Positions 20,241-29,144 of a stretch of DNA of 64,000 bases are shown here, piece after piece. This DNA is from a virus. The DNA lies in IMG/VR virus record IMGVR_UViG_3300017706_000970, positions 24,996 through 88,995 of that record; one strand, given 5' to 3'. The translations under genes were made by a program, and so were the position numbers. The notes beneath the pieces were generated by a model, which did not search any database, was not told where the DNA came from, and was given only the letters and a program-made list of their open reading frames with translations. Within the stretch, counting starts at the first letter, position 1. Each line of letters begins with the position of its first letter.

Positions 20241-21803
20241 ATGCCGAACCTATTTGGTTTCTCATTCGGGAAGAACAATAAAGATTTAGATAGTTCCATC
20301 ATCCAACCAGATGGTACACTAGTAAACCCATCATTTGTCCCACCAGAGGTCGATGATGGGTCTACTGTTGTTGGTGGTGGTGGACATTTCGGACAGTACC
20401 TAGATTTAGATGGTGCAGTTCGTAATGACGCAGAAATGATAATCAAGTATCGTTCAATGACGGCTCATGCTGAAATTGAAATGGCAATGGAAGATATTCT
20501 AAACGAAGCCATCGTTTATGAATTGGATTATCCTGCTGTAAAACTCAGACTTGATCAGTCCAATCTAACAGATACAATCAAGGATAAAGTTACCGAAGAG
20601 TTTAATACGATTCTTCGGTTACTGAATTTTGCAAACAAGGGTTATGAAATTTTCAGACGATGGTACATCGATGGTCGATTATATTATCACATCATTGTGG
20701 ATCCTGCTGCTACCAAAAAAGGTATCAAGGAACTTCGTGCAGTTGATGCGGTGAAGATCAAGAAGATTAAGAAAATTGATAAGATAAAAGACCCATCAAC
20801 TCAGGTTCCTATTGTAACCAAAGTCGAAGACTTTTACATCTATTATGATAAAGCATATATGGATCGTTATGGTGGTGGCGGTATGTCTGTAGTGAACAAC
20901 CAAGGCATCGATGGTATTAAGATTGCAAAAGAAGCAATCTGTTATGTTCCATCTGGAATGTATGACTTCGAGAACAAACGAGTGACTGGTTATCTTCAGA
21001 AGGCAATCAAACCACTTAACCAACTTCGGATGATTGAAGACGCTGTAGTCATCTATAGAATCTCAAGAGCTCCCGAACGAAGAATCTTTTATATTGACGT
21101 TGGTTCATTACCTAAGACTAAGGCAGAACAATATCTTCGAGAGATCATGAATAAGTATCGAAACAAACTAGTGTACGATGCTTCTACAGGTGAACTCAAA
21201 GACGATAAGAAGCACATGACGATGCTTGAAGACTTCTGGTTACCTCGTCGTGAAGGTGGTAGAGGAACCGAAATCAGTACACTAGATGGTGGTCAGAATC
21301 TAGGCGAGATGGAAGATGTAGAATACTTCAAAAAGAAACTGTACAGAGCTCTCAATGTTCCTGTTACTCGACTCGAACCAGACAGTGGTTTCAACATGGG
21401 CAGAGCATCGGAGATTACAAGAGATGAACTTAAGTTCTCCAAATTTGTAGACAAACTACGTTCTGCTTTCTCTCAACTTTTTATCAGTCTTCTCAAGACT
21501 CAAGTTATTCTTAAGGGTATTATGAGAGAAGAAGAGTGGAGATCTCTAGAACAGGATATTCGTTTTGACTATATTCGAGATTCTTACTTCACAGAATTGA
21601 AAAATGCTGAAATGATGAAAGAACGACTTGAGATCCTACAACAAATGGAAGAGTTTATTGGTACTTACTATTCAAGAGATTTTGTTCGCAAGAATGTTCT
21701 TCGTCAGACTGAAGAAGAAATTAAAGATATGGACGCACAAATTCGAGCAGAAGAGAAAAGTGGCGACATAGATATTAATGCAGACCAAGATAATCAGGAG
21801 TAG
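20241..21803 (+). CDS. 20: portal vertex protein gp20
   Basis: 520 residues (T4 gp20 is 524). The conserved blocks are R-S-M-T-A-H-A-E-I-E-M-A-M-E-D-I-L-N-E near residue 71, V-D-A-V-K-I-K-K-I-K-K at ~170, YVPSGMYD at ~235, the stem with A-V-V-I-Y-R-I-S-R-A-P-E-R-R-I-F-Y-I-D, and N-V-P-V-T-R-L-E-P-D-S-G-F-N near 370. It forms the twelve-fold ring at one vertex, starts head assembly and is the channel for DNA packaging. In T4 the next gene is 67; here three unrelated genes follow. Confidence 0.95.
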   Translation: MPNLFGFSFGKNNKDLDSSIIQPDGTLVNPSFVPPEVDDGSTVVGGGGHFGQYLDLDGAVRNDAEMIIKYRSMTAHAEIEMAMEDILNEAIVYELDYPAVKLRLDQSNLTDTIKDKVTEEFNTILRLLNFANKGYEIFRRWYIDGRLYYHIIVDPAATKKGIKELRAVDAVKIKKIKKIDKIKDPSTQVPIVTKVEDFYIYYDKAYMDRYGGGGMSVVNNQGIDGIKIAKEAICYVPSGMYDFENKRVTGYLQKAIKPLNQLRMIEDAVVIYRISRAPERRIFYIDVGSLPKTKAEQYLREIMNKYRNKLVYDASTGELKDDKKHMTMLEDFWLPRREGGRGTEISTLDGGQNLGEMEDVEYFKKKLYRALNVPVTRLEPDSGFNMGRASEITRDELKFSKFVDKLRSAFSQLFISLLKTQVILKGIMREEEWRSLEQDIRFDYIRDSYFTELKNAEMMKERLEILQQMEEFIGTYYSRDFVRKNVLRQTEEEIKDMDAQIRAEEKSGDIDINADQDNQE

Positions 21804-21806
21804 TAA

Positions 21807-22310
21807 ATGGCTTCAGCAAATTACGACATTTCACATGAACAGGGAACCAACTTTGTTCTCAACATAAACTATTATGATGATTTAGGTGTTCCTCTTGATC
21901 TTAGTTATGGTTATTGGGCACAGATGGATGTCAGGGGACAAAGATATGAACTTGACACCGAAAATGATACACTAAAGTTACGTTTTTCAACATCAAACGT
22001 ATATGGTGTAACTGGATCTATATCACCAAATAAGGGTGCCACTGCTGGTCACATATCATTAAACGGTGAGTACGTCTATAGTGATACAGGAGAAGGAGCC
22101 ACTACTAGTGGAGTAACCGGTCAAATTTCACTATCCTTTACCAAAGAAATATCCACACAACTTGCATCAGGATCATCACTGTTTGATCTTTTTTTATTCG
22201 ATGACCGAGGAATATCAAGTGGAACCACGGGTGATGCTTACGCAGAAAAACTAATATCCGGTAAATTTATAATCTCACCTGCAATTTCAGATCCAAATTT
22301 CGGAGGTTAA
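21807..22310 (+). CDS. beta-rich virion-like protein, BppU-N-like
   Basis: 167 residues with no T4 counterpart, beginning 3 bases after gp20. The pattern is alternating beta strands: D-I-x-x-E-Q-G-T-N-F-V-L-N-I-N-Y-Y-D-D-x-G-x-P-x-D-L, then S-Y-G-Y-W-A-Q-M-D-V-R. This is the pattern of the small fibre-associated proteins with an N-terminal domain resembling BppU of lactococcal baseplates. A second gene of the same build is at 56517-56966. It probably joins the next two genes in one structure, perhaps a head decoration or fibre, but no function is proven. Clear GGAGTAG-type ribosome site. Confidence 0.6.
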   Translation: MASANYDISHEQGTNFVLNINYYDDLGVPLDLSYGYWAQMDVRGQRYELDTENDTLKLRFSTSNVYGVTGSISPNKGATAGHISLNGEYVYSDTGEGATTSGVTGQISLSFTKEISTQLASGSSLFDLFLFDDRGISSGTTGDAYAEKLISGKFIISPAISDPNFGG

Positions 22311-22313
22311 TCT

Positions 22314-23237
22314 ATGCCATTACAGGTATTAAACGCCACTGGATTTGAAATAGCAAAATTTGGTGGTAGTTTTATTAATTTGCACAGAGTTTCTGTGGAA
22401 CAAAATAATGGAGGCGCTCAGTTTTTACCGGAAGTTGCAAATCCAGCTGTTCCCCGTGGAGCTGTTAGTGTTGGTATGGGAACTAATCAATGTCTTTCTG
22501 GATTTAAACAAGATCCGTCCAGACGATCTTTTTTCTCTATCGACACTAGTGGATTATCAATTCCCATCGAAACATGCAATACTCCTGTAGGTAAGCAGAA
22601 ATTCTTTGATCAATTTAAATTACCAGTTGCACATGATGACCAATTCTTAAATAGAGATCCTACCGGAGATTATATTGACGGTGTTAATATTCTTAACACA
22701 GATTTCGGAAGAAAAAAATATTCGGCTAGCGGAACTGGTAATAATATTCAAGTAGTTTCTGCTATATCCTTTTCCCTTACACAGACCACAGAGTTCAATC
22801 CAACATATGATGCAATGATTGATGTTCATTGGGCAAGAGGTATGGATACTTCTGGTTCCTGTCCATCTGCCACAATATTTCAACCTTTAATTGTACCAGA
22901 TCAAAGAAATGAGGAAGGTTTAAATATTGCTAGATATGGTTACAAGGGTCAGTGGTGGTTATCTGGTTCTAGGTATTATTTAGAAATAAGACACGGATTA
23001 AACACTATGGATTATAGTGCAATCGTTAATGATGGAGGTTGGTTTGTGCAAATTCCTAAAAATAATTCTCTTATTCTTTCTAGATACATTGAACAAAAAA
23101 CTTCTTACTTAGAAACCAATAAAAGATACGAAACAGACGAATCAATGTTTGAACTACCGAAGGGTAGAATAAACGTGACAATTTTTGCTGATCCATGTGA
23201 TATAACTAGTCAAACTAACCCGTTAAGTATTGGATAA
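22314..23237 (+). CDS. unidentified protein, second of three inserted after gp20
   Basis: 307 residues, not recognised. The sequence is beta-rich with aromatic-dense stretches (G-Y-K-G-Q-W-W-L-S-G-S-R-Y-Y, residues ~202-215; W-F-V-Q-I near 243) and no signal peptide or membrane segment. The start is 3 bases after the upstream stop and its stop is 2 bases before the next gene. Tight spacing and composition suggest co-assembly with the BppU-like and Cys-rich neighbours. A/T-ending codons are commoner than in the adjacent head genes, hinting at separate acquisition. Confidence 0.6.
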   Translation: MPLQVLNATGFEIAKFGGSFINLHRVSVEQNNGGAQFLPEVANPAVPRGAVSVGMGTNQCLSGFKQDPSRRSFFSIDTSGLSIPIETCNTPVGKQKFFDQFKLPVAHDDQFLNRDPTGDYIDGVNILNTDFGRKKYSASGTGNNIQVVSAISFSLTQTTEFNPTYDAMIDVHWARGMDTSGSCPSATIFQPLIVPDQRNEEGLNIARYGYKGQWWLSGSRYYLEIRHGLNTMDYSAIVNDGGWFVQIPKNNSLILSRYIEQKTSYLETNKRYETDESMFELPKGRINVTIFADPCDITSQTNPLSIG

Positions 23238-23239
23238 TT

Positions 23240-24607
23240 ATGGAAGGTAGTAATCAAAAAATAACTGGTTATATAAAGATCATAGAACCAACTGAAAGTG
23301 TTCTCTTAACGGGGGGAAATCCGTTAAGACTTTCTCGTAGGCGAGATGAAATAGTTTTAGATTTAACTATTAGAGATAAAAAAAATCATTACTTCTATGA
23401 TGACTACAATAGTAAATTTTTTATGCCAGAACCATGTATTCCATGTTTTAATGGTAGAGGTATAGATGAATGTTGCGGACAAGATTTATGTGATATTGGC
23501 AGTGTTGGTATTGTTACTAATATTTCACAGTCTCCAAAAGATACCGTATTTCTTGCGCCGCCAATTATCCCACCTCCCATAATAATCCCTAGGCCGCCTG
23601 GCATTCCAATACCGGGATTTGAAGATGAGGATGAACAAGAAGAAGAAGATAGTTGTCCATCGACAGTAACTCGTTACGGGAGACTAGGAGACTCTTGCAG
23701 TGAAGAGTGTTGTTTTTGCGGAAATGTAGAACACTGCATAGAAATTACTTCATATAAGTCAGGTTTTATTGTAAGACAATGTGCTCCGGCAGAATCTCAA
23801 CTTCCTCCTGAATGTGCGACATTTAGTGGTTGTACTTGTCCCACATGTGATTGTGATTGTGATAATGATTATAATCCAAATGAATATTGTTACTGTCCAT
23901 GTTCAATACCTAGAAGGGAACCTAGTGTAGAATTTAAAACATGTGAAACTAAAACTGTAAGAGCATGTTGGTCACCAAGTGACGGACTTGAAGATGATGG
24001 AAGAATGAAATTTACAGCAAGTGATGGTACAACAGCTTTCCTAGATTTTGAAACAAGTTCGTTCATTCCCGGAAATTTAGGTTCCGGACTACAACATACT
24101 GAAAATATTACATCAGAGGATCCCGAGGTTCCCGGAGCATTTGATTCATGTCCGCAAGACCAAGCTTCTTCGATTTCATACGGGGGAATACCATGTTTAC
24201 TTGGATGTGGTTATGGAGAAGGATTTAGTTGCGAACCGTTGGAAGATCTTTCACCGGAGACTAACACAAATGGATGTCAAAGTGGAAGCACAACTTATTA
24301 TCAATATGCGTGTTATGGTATTTTAACATGTCCACAAGGTACACATTTTTCTGAGTGTATTAAAGTTCCACGCATAACTTTTTCTTGGAGTAAAATAGAA
24401 TTGCGAGACGACATCGGAGATGGAGGACAATTCAATATACCAACACCCGTGCCTATAGGACTACCTTTCGGTGGGCCCGAATATTCACCTGCTACTGATT
24501 GTCAAACAAGAACATCTTCTTCTTGTGGACAAGAATCTGATGGAGGATTACCAGAAGATTACCAAACAGACTTCGGCGGTACATTATATCCACCATCTGC
24601 TGGATAA
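23240..24607 (+). CDS. cysteine-rich protein of unknown function
   Basis: 455 residues with about 33 cysteines by hand count, most between residues ~63 and ~390. Clusters include C-x-x-C near 65, E-C-C-G-Q-D-L-C near 75, E-E-C-C-F-C and C-T-C-P-T-C-D-C-D-C around 190-200, and Y-C-Y-C-P-C. A proline-rich run (P-P-I-I-P-P-P-I-I-I-P-R-P-P) and an acidic run (E-D-E-D-E-Q-E-E-E-D) divide the N-terminal part from the Cys-rich core. The N-terminal ~60 residues look like a small beta domain. The density suggests metal (zinc or Fe-S) binding or many disulfides in an extracellular virion part. No family recognised. It is the last gene before the late promoter of the head core operon. Confidence 0.65.
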   Translation: MEGSNQKITGYIKIIEPTESVLLTGGNPLRLSRRRDEIVLDLTIRDKKNHYFYDDYNSKFFMPEPCIPCFNGRGIDECCGQDLCDIGSVGIVTNISQSPKDTVFLAPPIIPPPIIIPRPPGIPIPGFEDEDEQEEEDSCPSTVTRYGRLGDSCSEECCFCGNVEHCIEITSYKSGFIVRQCAPAESQLPPECATFSGCTCPTCDCDCDNDYNPNEYCYCPCSIPRREPSVEFKTCETKTVRACWSPSDGLEDDGRMKFTASDGTTAFLDFETSSFIPGNLGSGLQHTENITSEDPEVPGAFDSCPQDQASSISYGGIPCLLGCGYGEGFSCEPLEDLSPETNTNGCQSGSTTYYQYACYGILTCPQGTHFSECIKVPRITFSWSKIELRDDIGDGGQFNIPTPVPIGLPFGGPEYSPATDCQTRTSSSCGQESDGGLPEDYQTDFGGTLYPPSAG

Positions 24608-24619
24608 AAAACACGTTTT

Positions 24620-24627
24620 TATAAATA
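24620..24627 (+). promoter_or_regulatory. T4-type late promoter before prohead core gene
   Basis: Exact TATAAATA in the 45-base gap before 24653. AAGGAGA follows at ~24640 with proper spacing to the ATG. Confidence 0.85.
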
Positions 24628-24652
24628 TACAAGAACTCTAAGGAGACTTTAA

Positions 24653-25144
24653 ATGTCACATGTTAACAAAATTATCGAAGGGTTAATCGAAGAAAACCCA
24701 TCAGAAGTAAAGCAAGCTATCGAGGATACTCTCATGAGTAAACTTGCCGATAGGCTCGAGATTGCAAGAGAAGAAATCGCCTCTGCTATTCTCGACGAGA
24801 AGAAGAAAGAAGACAAAGAAGATGAACTTGAGAAGGAACTCGATGACGATGAAACCGGCGAGTCTTTCCCAGTAAAAGATGAAGAAGAAGAAGAAATAGA
24901 TGACGAGGATGAGGACGAAGAAGTAAAGCCAAAAAAGAAAGTTAAAGAAGGTTCATATATGCCTGGCCGGGGCAAAGCAAAAGACGCAAAACACTCTACC
25001 ATGGCCAAAGACTACAAAGAAAGTGCATTAGATGCAGTTGGTGGAGAAGACGACGATGTTAACAACGATGGTAAGGTAAATTCCTCGGACTCTTATCTCA
25101 AGAACCGAAGAAAAACAATCGCCAACAAGATGAAGTCCCGCTGA
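24653..25144 (+). CDS. prohead core protein (gp67/gp68-like)
   Basis: 163 residues, highly charged. The N-terminus holds a helical block ([16 protein letters not shown], ~30-45) found in prohead core proteins of marine T4-like phages. An acidic, Glu/Asp-rich centre (~55-90) is followed by a basic C-terminus. T4 genes 67 and 68 lie in this position, between 20 and 21, and encode internal scaffold-core proteins cut by the gp21 protease. A match to 67 or 68 cannot be separated, so no symbol is given. No enzyme motif seen. Confidence 0.7.
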   Translation: MSHVNKIIEGLIEENPSEVKQAIEDTLMSKLADRLEIAREEIASAILDEKKKEDKEDELEKELDDDETGESFPVKDEEEEEIDDEDEDEEVKPKKKVKEGSYMPGRGKAKDAKHSTMAKDYKESALDAVGGEDDDVNNDGKVNSSDSYLKNRRKTIANKMKSR

Positions 25145-25167
25145 TATAACCTTAAGAGAGAAGAACT

Positions 25168-25812
25168 ATGCTTCTAATAACAGAACAAAGAGATGACATT
25201 CAATGTCTCACTGAAGCCACCGAAGATGGAAAGAAAAACTATTTCATCGAAGGTATCTTCATGCAGTCAGAGAAAGTAAACCGCAACGGTAGAATGTATG
25301 AGAGAAAAATTCTCTTCAACGAAGCAGACCGTTACAACAAAGAATACGTTCAGAAGAGTAGAGCAATGGGAGAGTTGGGACACCCAGACGGACCGTCACT
25401 AAATCTCGAACGTGTATGTCACAACATTGTTGAAATGAGTTTTGACGGCGACAACGTAATGGGCAAAGCAAAAATTCTCGATACTCCCTATGGAAAAATC
25501 GTCAAGAGTCTCATCGATGATGGGGTAAAACTTGGTGTATCCACTAGAGGTATGGGAACACTTGAAGAGAAAAATGGAGTCAAGATGGTTAAGGAAGACT
25601 TCATGCTCACCGCAGTTGACGTTGTTGCAGATCCATCTGCCCCTGATGCCTTTGTCAACGGTATCATGGAAGGTAAAGAATGGGTATGGAATAACGGTAT
25701 GCTCAAAGAACGAGAAATCGAAACCTATAGAAAAACAATAACCAAAGCTGAACGAGAAAATCTCGAAGAACAGAAACTTAATGTGTTCCGAGATTTCCTT
25801 TCAAAATTATGA
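25168..25812 (+). CDS. 21: prohead core protease gp21
   Basis: 214 residues (T4 gp21 is 212). The herpesvirus-assemblin-like serine protease fold is shown by Y-F-I-E-G-I-F-M-Q-S-E near residue 25, the His of G-E-L-G-H-P-D (His72), the nucleophile in G-V-S-T-R-G-M-G (Ser125) and D-V-V-A-D-P-S-A-P-D-A-F at ~151-162. It matures the prohead by cutting the core and gp23. Sits between prohead core and gp22 as in T4. Confidence 0.95.
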   Translation: MLLITEQRDDIQCLTEATEDGKKNYFIEGIFMQSEKVNRNGRMYERKILFNEADRYNKEYVQKSRAMGELGHPDGPSLNLERVCHNIVEMSFDGDNVMGKAKILDTPYGKIVKSLIDDGVKLGVSTRGMGTLEEKNGVKMVKEDFMLTAVDVVADPSAPDAFVNGIMEGKEWVWNNGMLKEREIETYRKTITKAERENLEEQKLNVFRDFLSKL

Positions 25813-25816
25813 TTTT

Positions 25817-25824
25817 ACTAAATA
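25817..25824 (+). promoter_or_regulatory. late promoter (CTAAATA variant) before gp22
   Basis: ACTAAATA four bases after the gp21 stop. The longer ATTTTACTAAATA also occurs before gp18. AAAGGAG at ~25844 and the ATG at 25858 follow. Confidence 0.6.
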
Positions 25825-25857
25825 ATACTACTGTAAGGTAACAAAAGGAGTCCTTAA

Positions 25858-26991
25858 ATGAGTTCAGATAGCCTAAGCCCAATCGAGGCAGCAAGAAATA
25901 TTCTTGCCGGAAAAAACCGTAAAGAAGAATCAGCTTCGGAACTGGTCGAAGGCCTTGCGATCGAAGACGAGAATGATGAAGTTATCACTCTCGAAGATAA
26001 TGATTATGAGGAATTCGACGAGGACGAAGAGGATCAAGACAACTTAGAAGAGGAGTCACCCGAAATGAAGCCTAAGAAACCATCAATGGCCGGAGAAAAA
26101 GGCGCCGCTGTCGAGAAAGACGCCACCGGTAAGTCCGCATTCGATGCCTCAGGTAAAGGACCAGTCATTGGTACTGAAGCCGGCACCGAAGGTAAAGATA
26201 AGCCTAATAAAAAATCTGTCGCCGCTAAACCTTCTGCTGCTTCACCCAAGGTTGAAAAGCCTCATATGAAAGAGCATATGGATGCTCTCTTCGCAGGTGA
26301 AGAATTAACAGAAGACTTCAAGGAGAAGGCAACAACCATCTTCGAAGCAGCTGTTAATGATTCATTAAGCGTCTACGCTGAAGCTCTCGAAGAGAACTAC
26401 AACGAACGCCTTATGGAAACAGCTGCTGAGATTGAAGAAAACCTCACCGCAGAACTCGACGACTATCTAGGATACGTTGTTGAGAACTGGATGAAGGATA
26501 ATGAACTCGCAGTCGAACGAGGCATTCGTGCTGAAGTTGCCGAGTCATTCATGGAAGATCTTCGCGGTGTCTTTGAAAATCACTTCATTGATATCCCAGA
26601 AGATAAATTCGATGTCGTTGAAGGTATGGCCGAGGAACTCGAAGACCTCACCGCTAAACTCAATGAAGAGATCGAACGAAACATGGAAATGAGAAACGAT
26701 ATGGAAGGCCTTCACTGTGAAGGTGTCTTTACCGATATGGCCGAAGGACTAGTAGACACTGATGTCGAAAAACTTCGTTCACTCGCAGAAGGTATCGATT
26801 TCGATAATGCGGAACAATTCGCAGAGAAACTCTCAGTTCTTAAAGAAAGTTACTTCACTAAGTCAAACGCTTCGGATGAAGTTACCTTTATTACAGAAGA
26901 GTCCGACTCAGAAGAACCAACTTCCATTCAGGAAACAACTGGTCCAATGAGTTTCTACGCCCAAGCAATTTCAAGACAACAAAGAAAATAG
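25858..26991 (+). CDS. 22: prohead scaffold protein gp22
   Basis: 377 residues (T4 gp22 is 269). It is acidic, Glu-rich and almost wholly helical: a disordered acidic and Lys/Ala/Pro-rich N-terminal ~135 residues, then long amphipathic helices (F-K-E-K-A-T-T-I-F-E-A-A-V at ~154 is the typical gp22 block). It forms the core around which gp23 assembles and is then degraded by gp21. The extra N-terminal length is the linker-like segment. The order 21-22-23 supports the call. Confidence 0.9.
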   Translation: MSSDSLSPIEAARNILAGKNRKEESASELVEGLAIEDENDEVITLEDNDYEEFDEDEEDQDNLEEESPEMKPKKPSMAGEKGAAVEKDATGKSAFDASGKGPVIGTEAGTEGKDKPNKKSVAAKPSAASPKVEKPHMKEHMDALFAGEELTEDFKEKATTIFEAAVNDSLSVYAEALEENYNERLMETAAEIEENLTAELDDYLGYVVENWMKDNELAVERGIRAEVAESFMEDLRGVFENHFIDIPEDKFDVVEGMAEELEDLTAKLNEEIERNMEMRNDMEGLHCEGVFTDMAEGLVDTDVEKLRSLAEGIDFDNAEQFAEKLSVLKESYFTKSNASDEVTFITEESDSEEPTSIQETTGPMSFYAQAISRQQRK

Positions 26992-26999
26992 TCTAAATC
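26992..26999 (+). promoter_or_regulatory. possible weak late promoter before gp23
   Basis: TCTAAATC, one base from CTAAATA, right after the gp22 stop and 15 bases before the gp23 ATG. Offered because the major capsid gene would be expected to have a late promoter; the mismatch makes it tentative. Confidence 0.35.
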
Positions 27000-27014
27000 A
27001 AAAGGAGATTTTAG

Positions 27015-28457
27015 ATGTCTAACTACGATCAAACTGCTTCGCTCGCTGAGCAAGTAAAAGCCAAGTGGGAACCAATTCTGGAACACCCAGAACTCCCAAC
27101 AATTGAAGATTCATACAAGAAGAATGTCACAGCTGTTCTTCTTGAGAACCAAGAACAGTACCTTTCTGAAGCCATTCCAAACAGTGGTATGCAGAATGGT
27201 ATGATTAGTGGTATCGGCTCGAACGCACACGCTCAAGGACAGGTTCAGTCATTCGACCCAGTTCTTATCAGCCTCGTTCGTCGCTCCATGCCAAACCTCG
27301 TTGCTTATGATATCTGCGGTGTCCAGCCAATGACTGGTCCTACCGGACTTATCTTTGCAATGAAGAGTAACTACGTTGATGCAGCTGGTGCTCGTGGTGA
27401 CGAAGCACTCTTCGACGAAGCTCGTACAGGTTACGCCACACGCGCTGGTGGTAAAACTGGCGAGAACGAAGCACTTACATCTGCTTCCGTCTTCGGTAAT
27501 GCAGGAGCAGGTCTAACTGGTGATCCGATCGCTGACTTCGTTCATGGAGGTATTACCAACGATCTAGCCGAAAAACTCGACGGAACTGGTGCAAACGCAT
27601 TCCAGCAAATGGCATTCTCCATCGAGAGAACCGCAGTTCAGGCGAAGACTCGCGCCCTCAAGGCCGAATACTCAACTGAACTCGCTCAAGACCTCCGTGC
27701 TGTTCACGGACTTGATGCCGAGACCGAACTCGCTAACATTCTCAGCACTGAGATCCTTAGCGAAATCAACCGCGAAGTCGTTCGTACTATCCTCAAGGTT
27801 GCTAAACTCGGTTGTCAGCAAACTGACCTCAAGGGTAAGGGTACAAATGCGGGCGTCTTCGGCGTCGCCGGCGGCGCCGGTGGTGTCTACGATATCCTCT
27901 CGGACTCAGACGGTCGATGGTCAGCAGAACGCTTCCGTGGTCTGCTCTTCCAAATCGAACGTGAATGCAACCTCATCGCACGACAGACTCGTCGCGGTAA
28001 GGGCAACATCGTCATCTGTTCCTCAGATGTCGCTGCTGCACTCGCACTCAGTGGATCACTTCAGTCAACCCCAATGGGTGGCGGAAGTCTCACGGTTGAC
28101 GACACAGGCAACACCTTTGTCGGTACACTCAACGGTCGTCTCAAGGTCTACATTGACCCATACGCCGACTTCAACTACTGCGTAGTAGGTTATAAGGGTG
28201 CCAGTCAGTATGACGCCGGACTCTTCTACTGCCCATACGTTCCACTACAGATGGTTCGTGCAGTCGGGGAAGATACCTTCCAGCCCAAGATCGGATTCAA
28301 GACTCGTTACGGTCTTGTCTCTAACCCATTCGTCAAGACCGCTGCAGGAACCGGAGCTGACGGTGAATCACTCAATGCTCGTCTCAACCAGTACTACCGT
28401 GCATTCAGAATTGATAACCTCCACGGTATCAACTCTGGCGGTGGTGCAACTCAGTGA
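27015..28457 (+). CDS. 23: major capsid protein gp23
   Basis: 480 residues (T4 gp23 is 521). Clear capsid blocks: P-V-L-I-S-L-V-R-R-S-M-P-N-L-V-A-Y-D-I-C-G-V-Q-P-M-T-G-P-T-G-L-I-F-A-M, R-A-V-H-G-L-D-A-E-T-E-L-A-N-I-L, R-R-G-K-G-N and G-F-K-T-R-Y-G-L near the end. The N-terminal ~65 residues correspond to the segment removed by gp21. Codons strongly favour C-ending forms (CTC, GTC, AAC), unlike the sugar island, as expected of the most abundant phage protein. A terminator follows. Confidence 0.97.
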   Translation: MSNYDQTASLAEQVKAKWEPILEHPELPTIEDSYKKNVTAVLLENQEQYLSEAIPNSGMQNGMISGIGSNAHAQGQVQSFDPVLISLVRRSMPNLVAYDICGVQPMTGPTGLIFAMKSNYVDAAGARGDEALFDEARTGYATRAGGKTGENEALTSASVFGNAGAGLTGDPIADFVHGGITNDLAEKLDGTGANAFQQMAFSIERTAVQAKTRALKAEYSTELAQDLRAVHGLDAETELANILSTEILSEINREVVRTILKVAKLGCQQTDLKGKGTNAGVFGVAGGAGGVYDILSDSDGRWSAERFRGLLFQIERECNLIARQTRRGKGNIVICSSDVAAALALSGSLQSTPMGGGSLTVDDTGNTFVGTLNGRLKVYIDPYADFNYCVVGYKGASQYDAGLFYCPYVPLQMVRAVGEDTFQPKIGFKTRYGLVSNPFVKTAAGTGADGESLNARLNQYYRAFRIDNLHGINSGGGATQ

Positions 28458-28490
28458 TAACTGAAACTCGGACTTGATCCGACACTAGGA

Positions 28491-28524
28491 ACAGGGGAGA
28501 CTTCGGTCTCCCCTGTTTCTTTTT
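28491..28524 (+). terminator. rho-independent terminator after gp23
   Basis: An 11-bp perfect stem (ACAGGGGAGAC paired with GTCTCCCCTGT) closes a UUCG tetraloop at 28502-28505 and is followed by a T-rich run TTCTTTTT. It ends the head transcript 33 bases after the gp23 stop. Confidence 0.92.
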
Positions 28525-28527
28525 GTA

Positions 28528-28535
28528 TATAAATA
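28528..28535 (+). promoter_or_regulatory. T4-type late promoter before tail-tube-fold gene
   Basis: Exact TATAAATA just after the gp23 terminator, 15 bases before the ATG at 28551, with TTGGAGA between. Confidence 0.85.
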
Positions 28536-28550
28536 TATTGGAGAAACACT

Positions 28551-29144
28551 ATGCCAAGTTACAACCAGTATGTTAAGTATGCACTTGACAGACAACCAGA
28601 CAACGAAAACTTATTACAGACGACTGCGTTTAGATTCGTCATGACAAAGGCACCAGAAGTCGTATACTTCTGTCAGAGTGCGTCTGTCCCATCTATCAGC
28701 GTGATAGACACACCAGTATTAAGTAAACATCCCACTCTTCATTTTGCAGATCCCAAATTAAATTATGATCCACTCACTCTATCATTTCTAGTAAATGAAG
28801 ACATGGGTAACTGGATGGAAATATACAACTGGATGCGATCGTTCACTATTCATGATGAAACATTAGAACCAAGAAACCGATCGGAAATTCGTCTAAGTGG
28901 CATTGCAAATTCTGACGATCCTTATAGTGCCAAATCTAAACCCGGCGACCCATCAGATTACCAAGTCGATGGTACATTAGTTTTATTAAATAGTAAATCA
29001 CTACCACAAGCTTCCATAACATTTAAAGATCTTTATCCAAGCAGTCTAGGAGAACTTGATCTGAATGCTTCCGACGGCGAAGCTTCCCCAATAACATGTA
29101 GTCTCACGTTACAATACAGAGATTATGAGGTAACAGTGTATTGA
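28551..29144 (+). CDS. tail-tube-fold protein, probable tail completion protein (gp3-like)
   Basis: 197 residues. It shows the pattern of tail-tube family proteins: F-R-F-V-M-T-K-A-P near residue 27, D-P-L-T-L-S-F-L-V-N-E-D-M-G-N-W-M-E-I-Y-N-W-M at ~73-95, and late strands S-I-T-F-K-D-L-Y-P-S-S-L and L-T-L-Q-Y-R-D-Y. T4 gp19, gp54 and gp3 belong to this class. Marine T4-like phages usually place gene 3 (tail completion and sheath stabiliser) after gene 23 and before uvsY, which favours gp3. gp54 is the alternative. Own late promoter, after a terminator. Confidence 0.6.
   Translation: MPSYNQYVKYALDRQPDNENLLQTTAFRFVMTKAPEVVYFCQSASVPSISVIDTPVLSKHPTLHFADPKLNYDPLTLSFLVNEDMGNWMEIYNWMRSFTIHDETLEPRNRSEIRLSGIANSDDPYSAKSKPGDPSDYQVDGTLVLLNSKSLPQASITFKDLYPSSLGELDLNASDGEASPITCSLTLQYRDYEVTVY

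Noticed and set aside
24649-25008. A Ser-rich minus-strand frame opposite the prohead core gene
   Set aside because: It mirrors the Glu/Asp-rich codons of a clearly real gene and has no ribosome site.
27589-28185. A 198-residue plus-strand frame inside gp23
   Set aside because: It is a shifted reading of the biased gp23 codons (Ser/Thr-rich nonsense) with no start signal.
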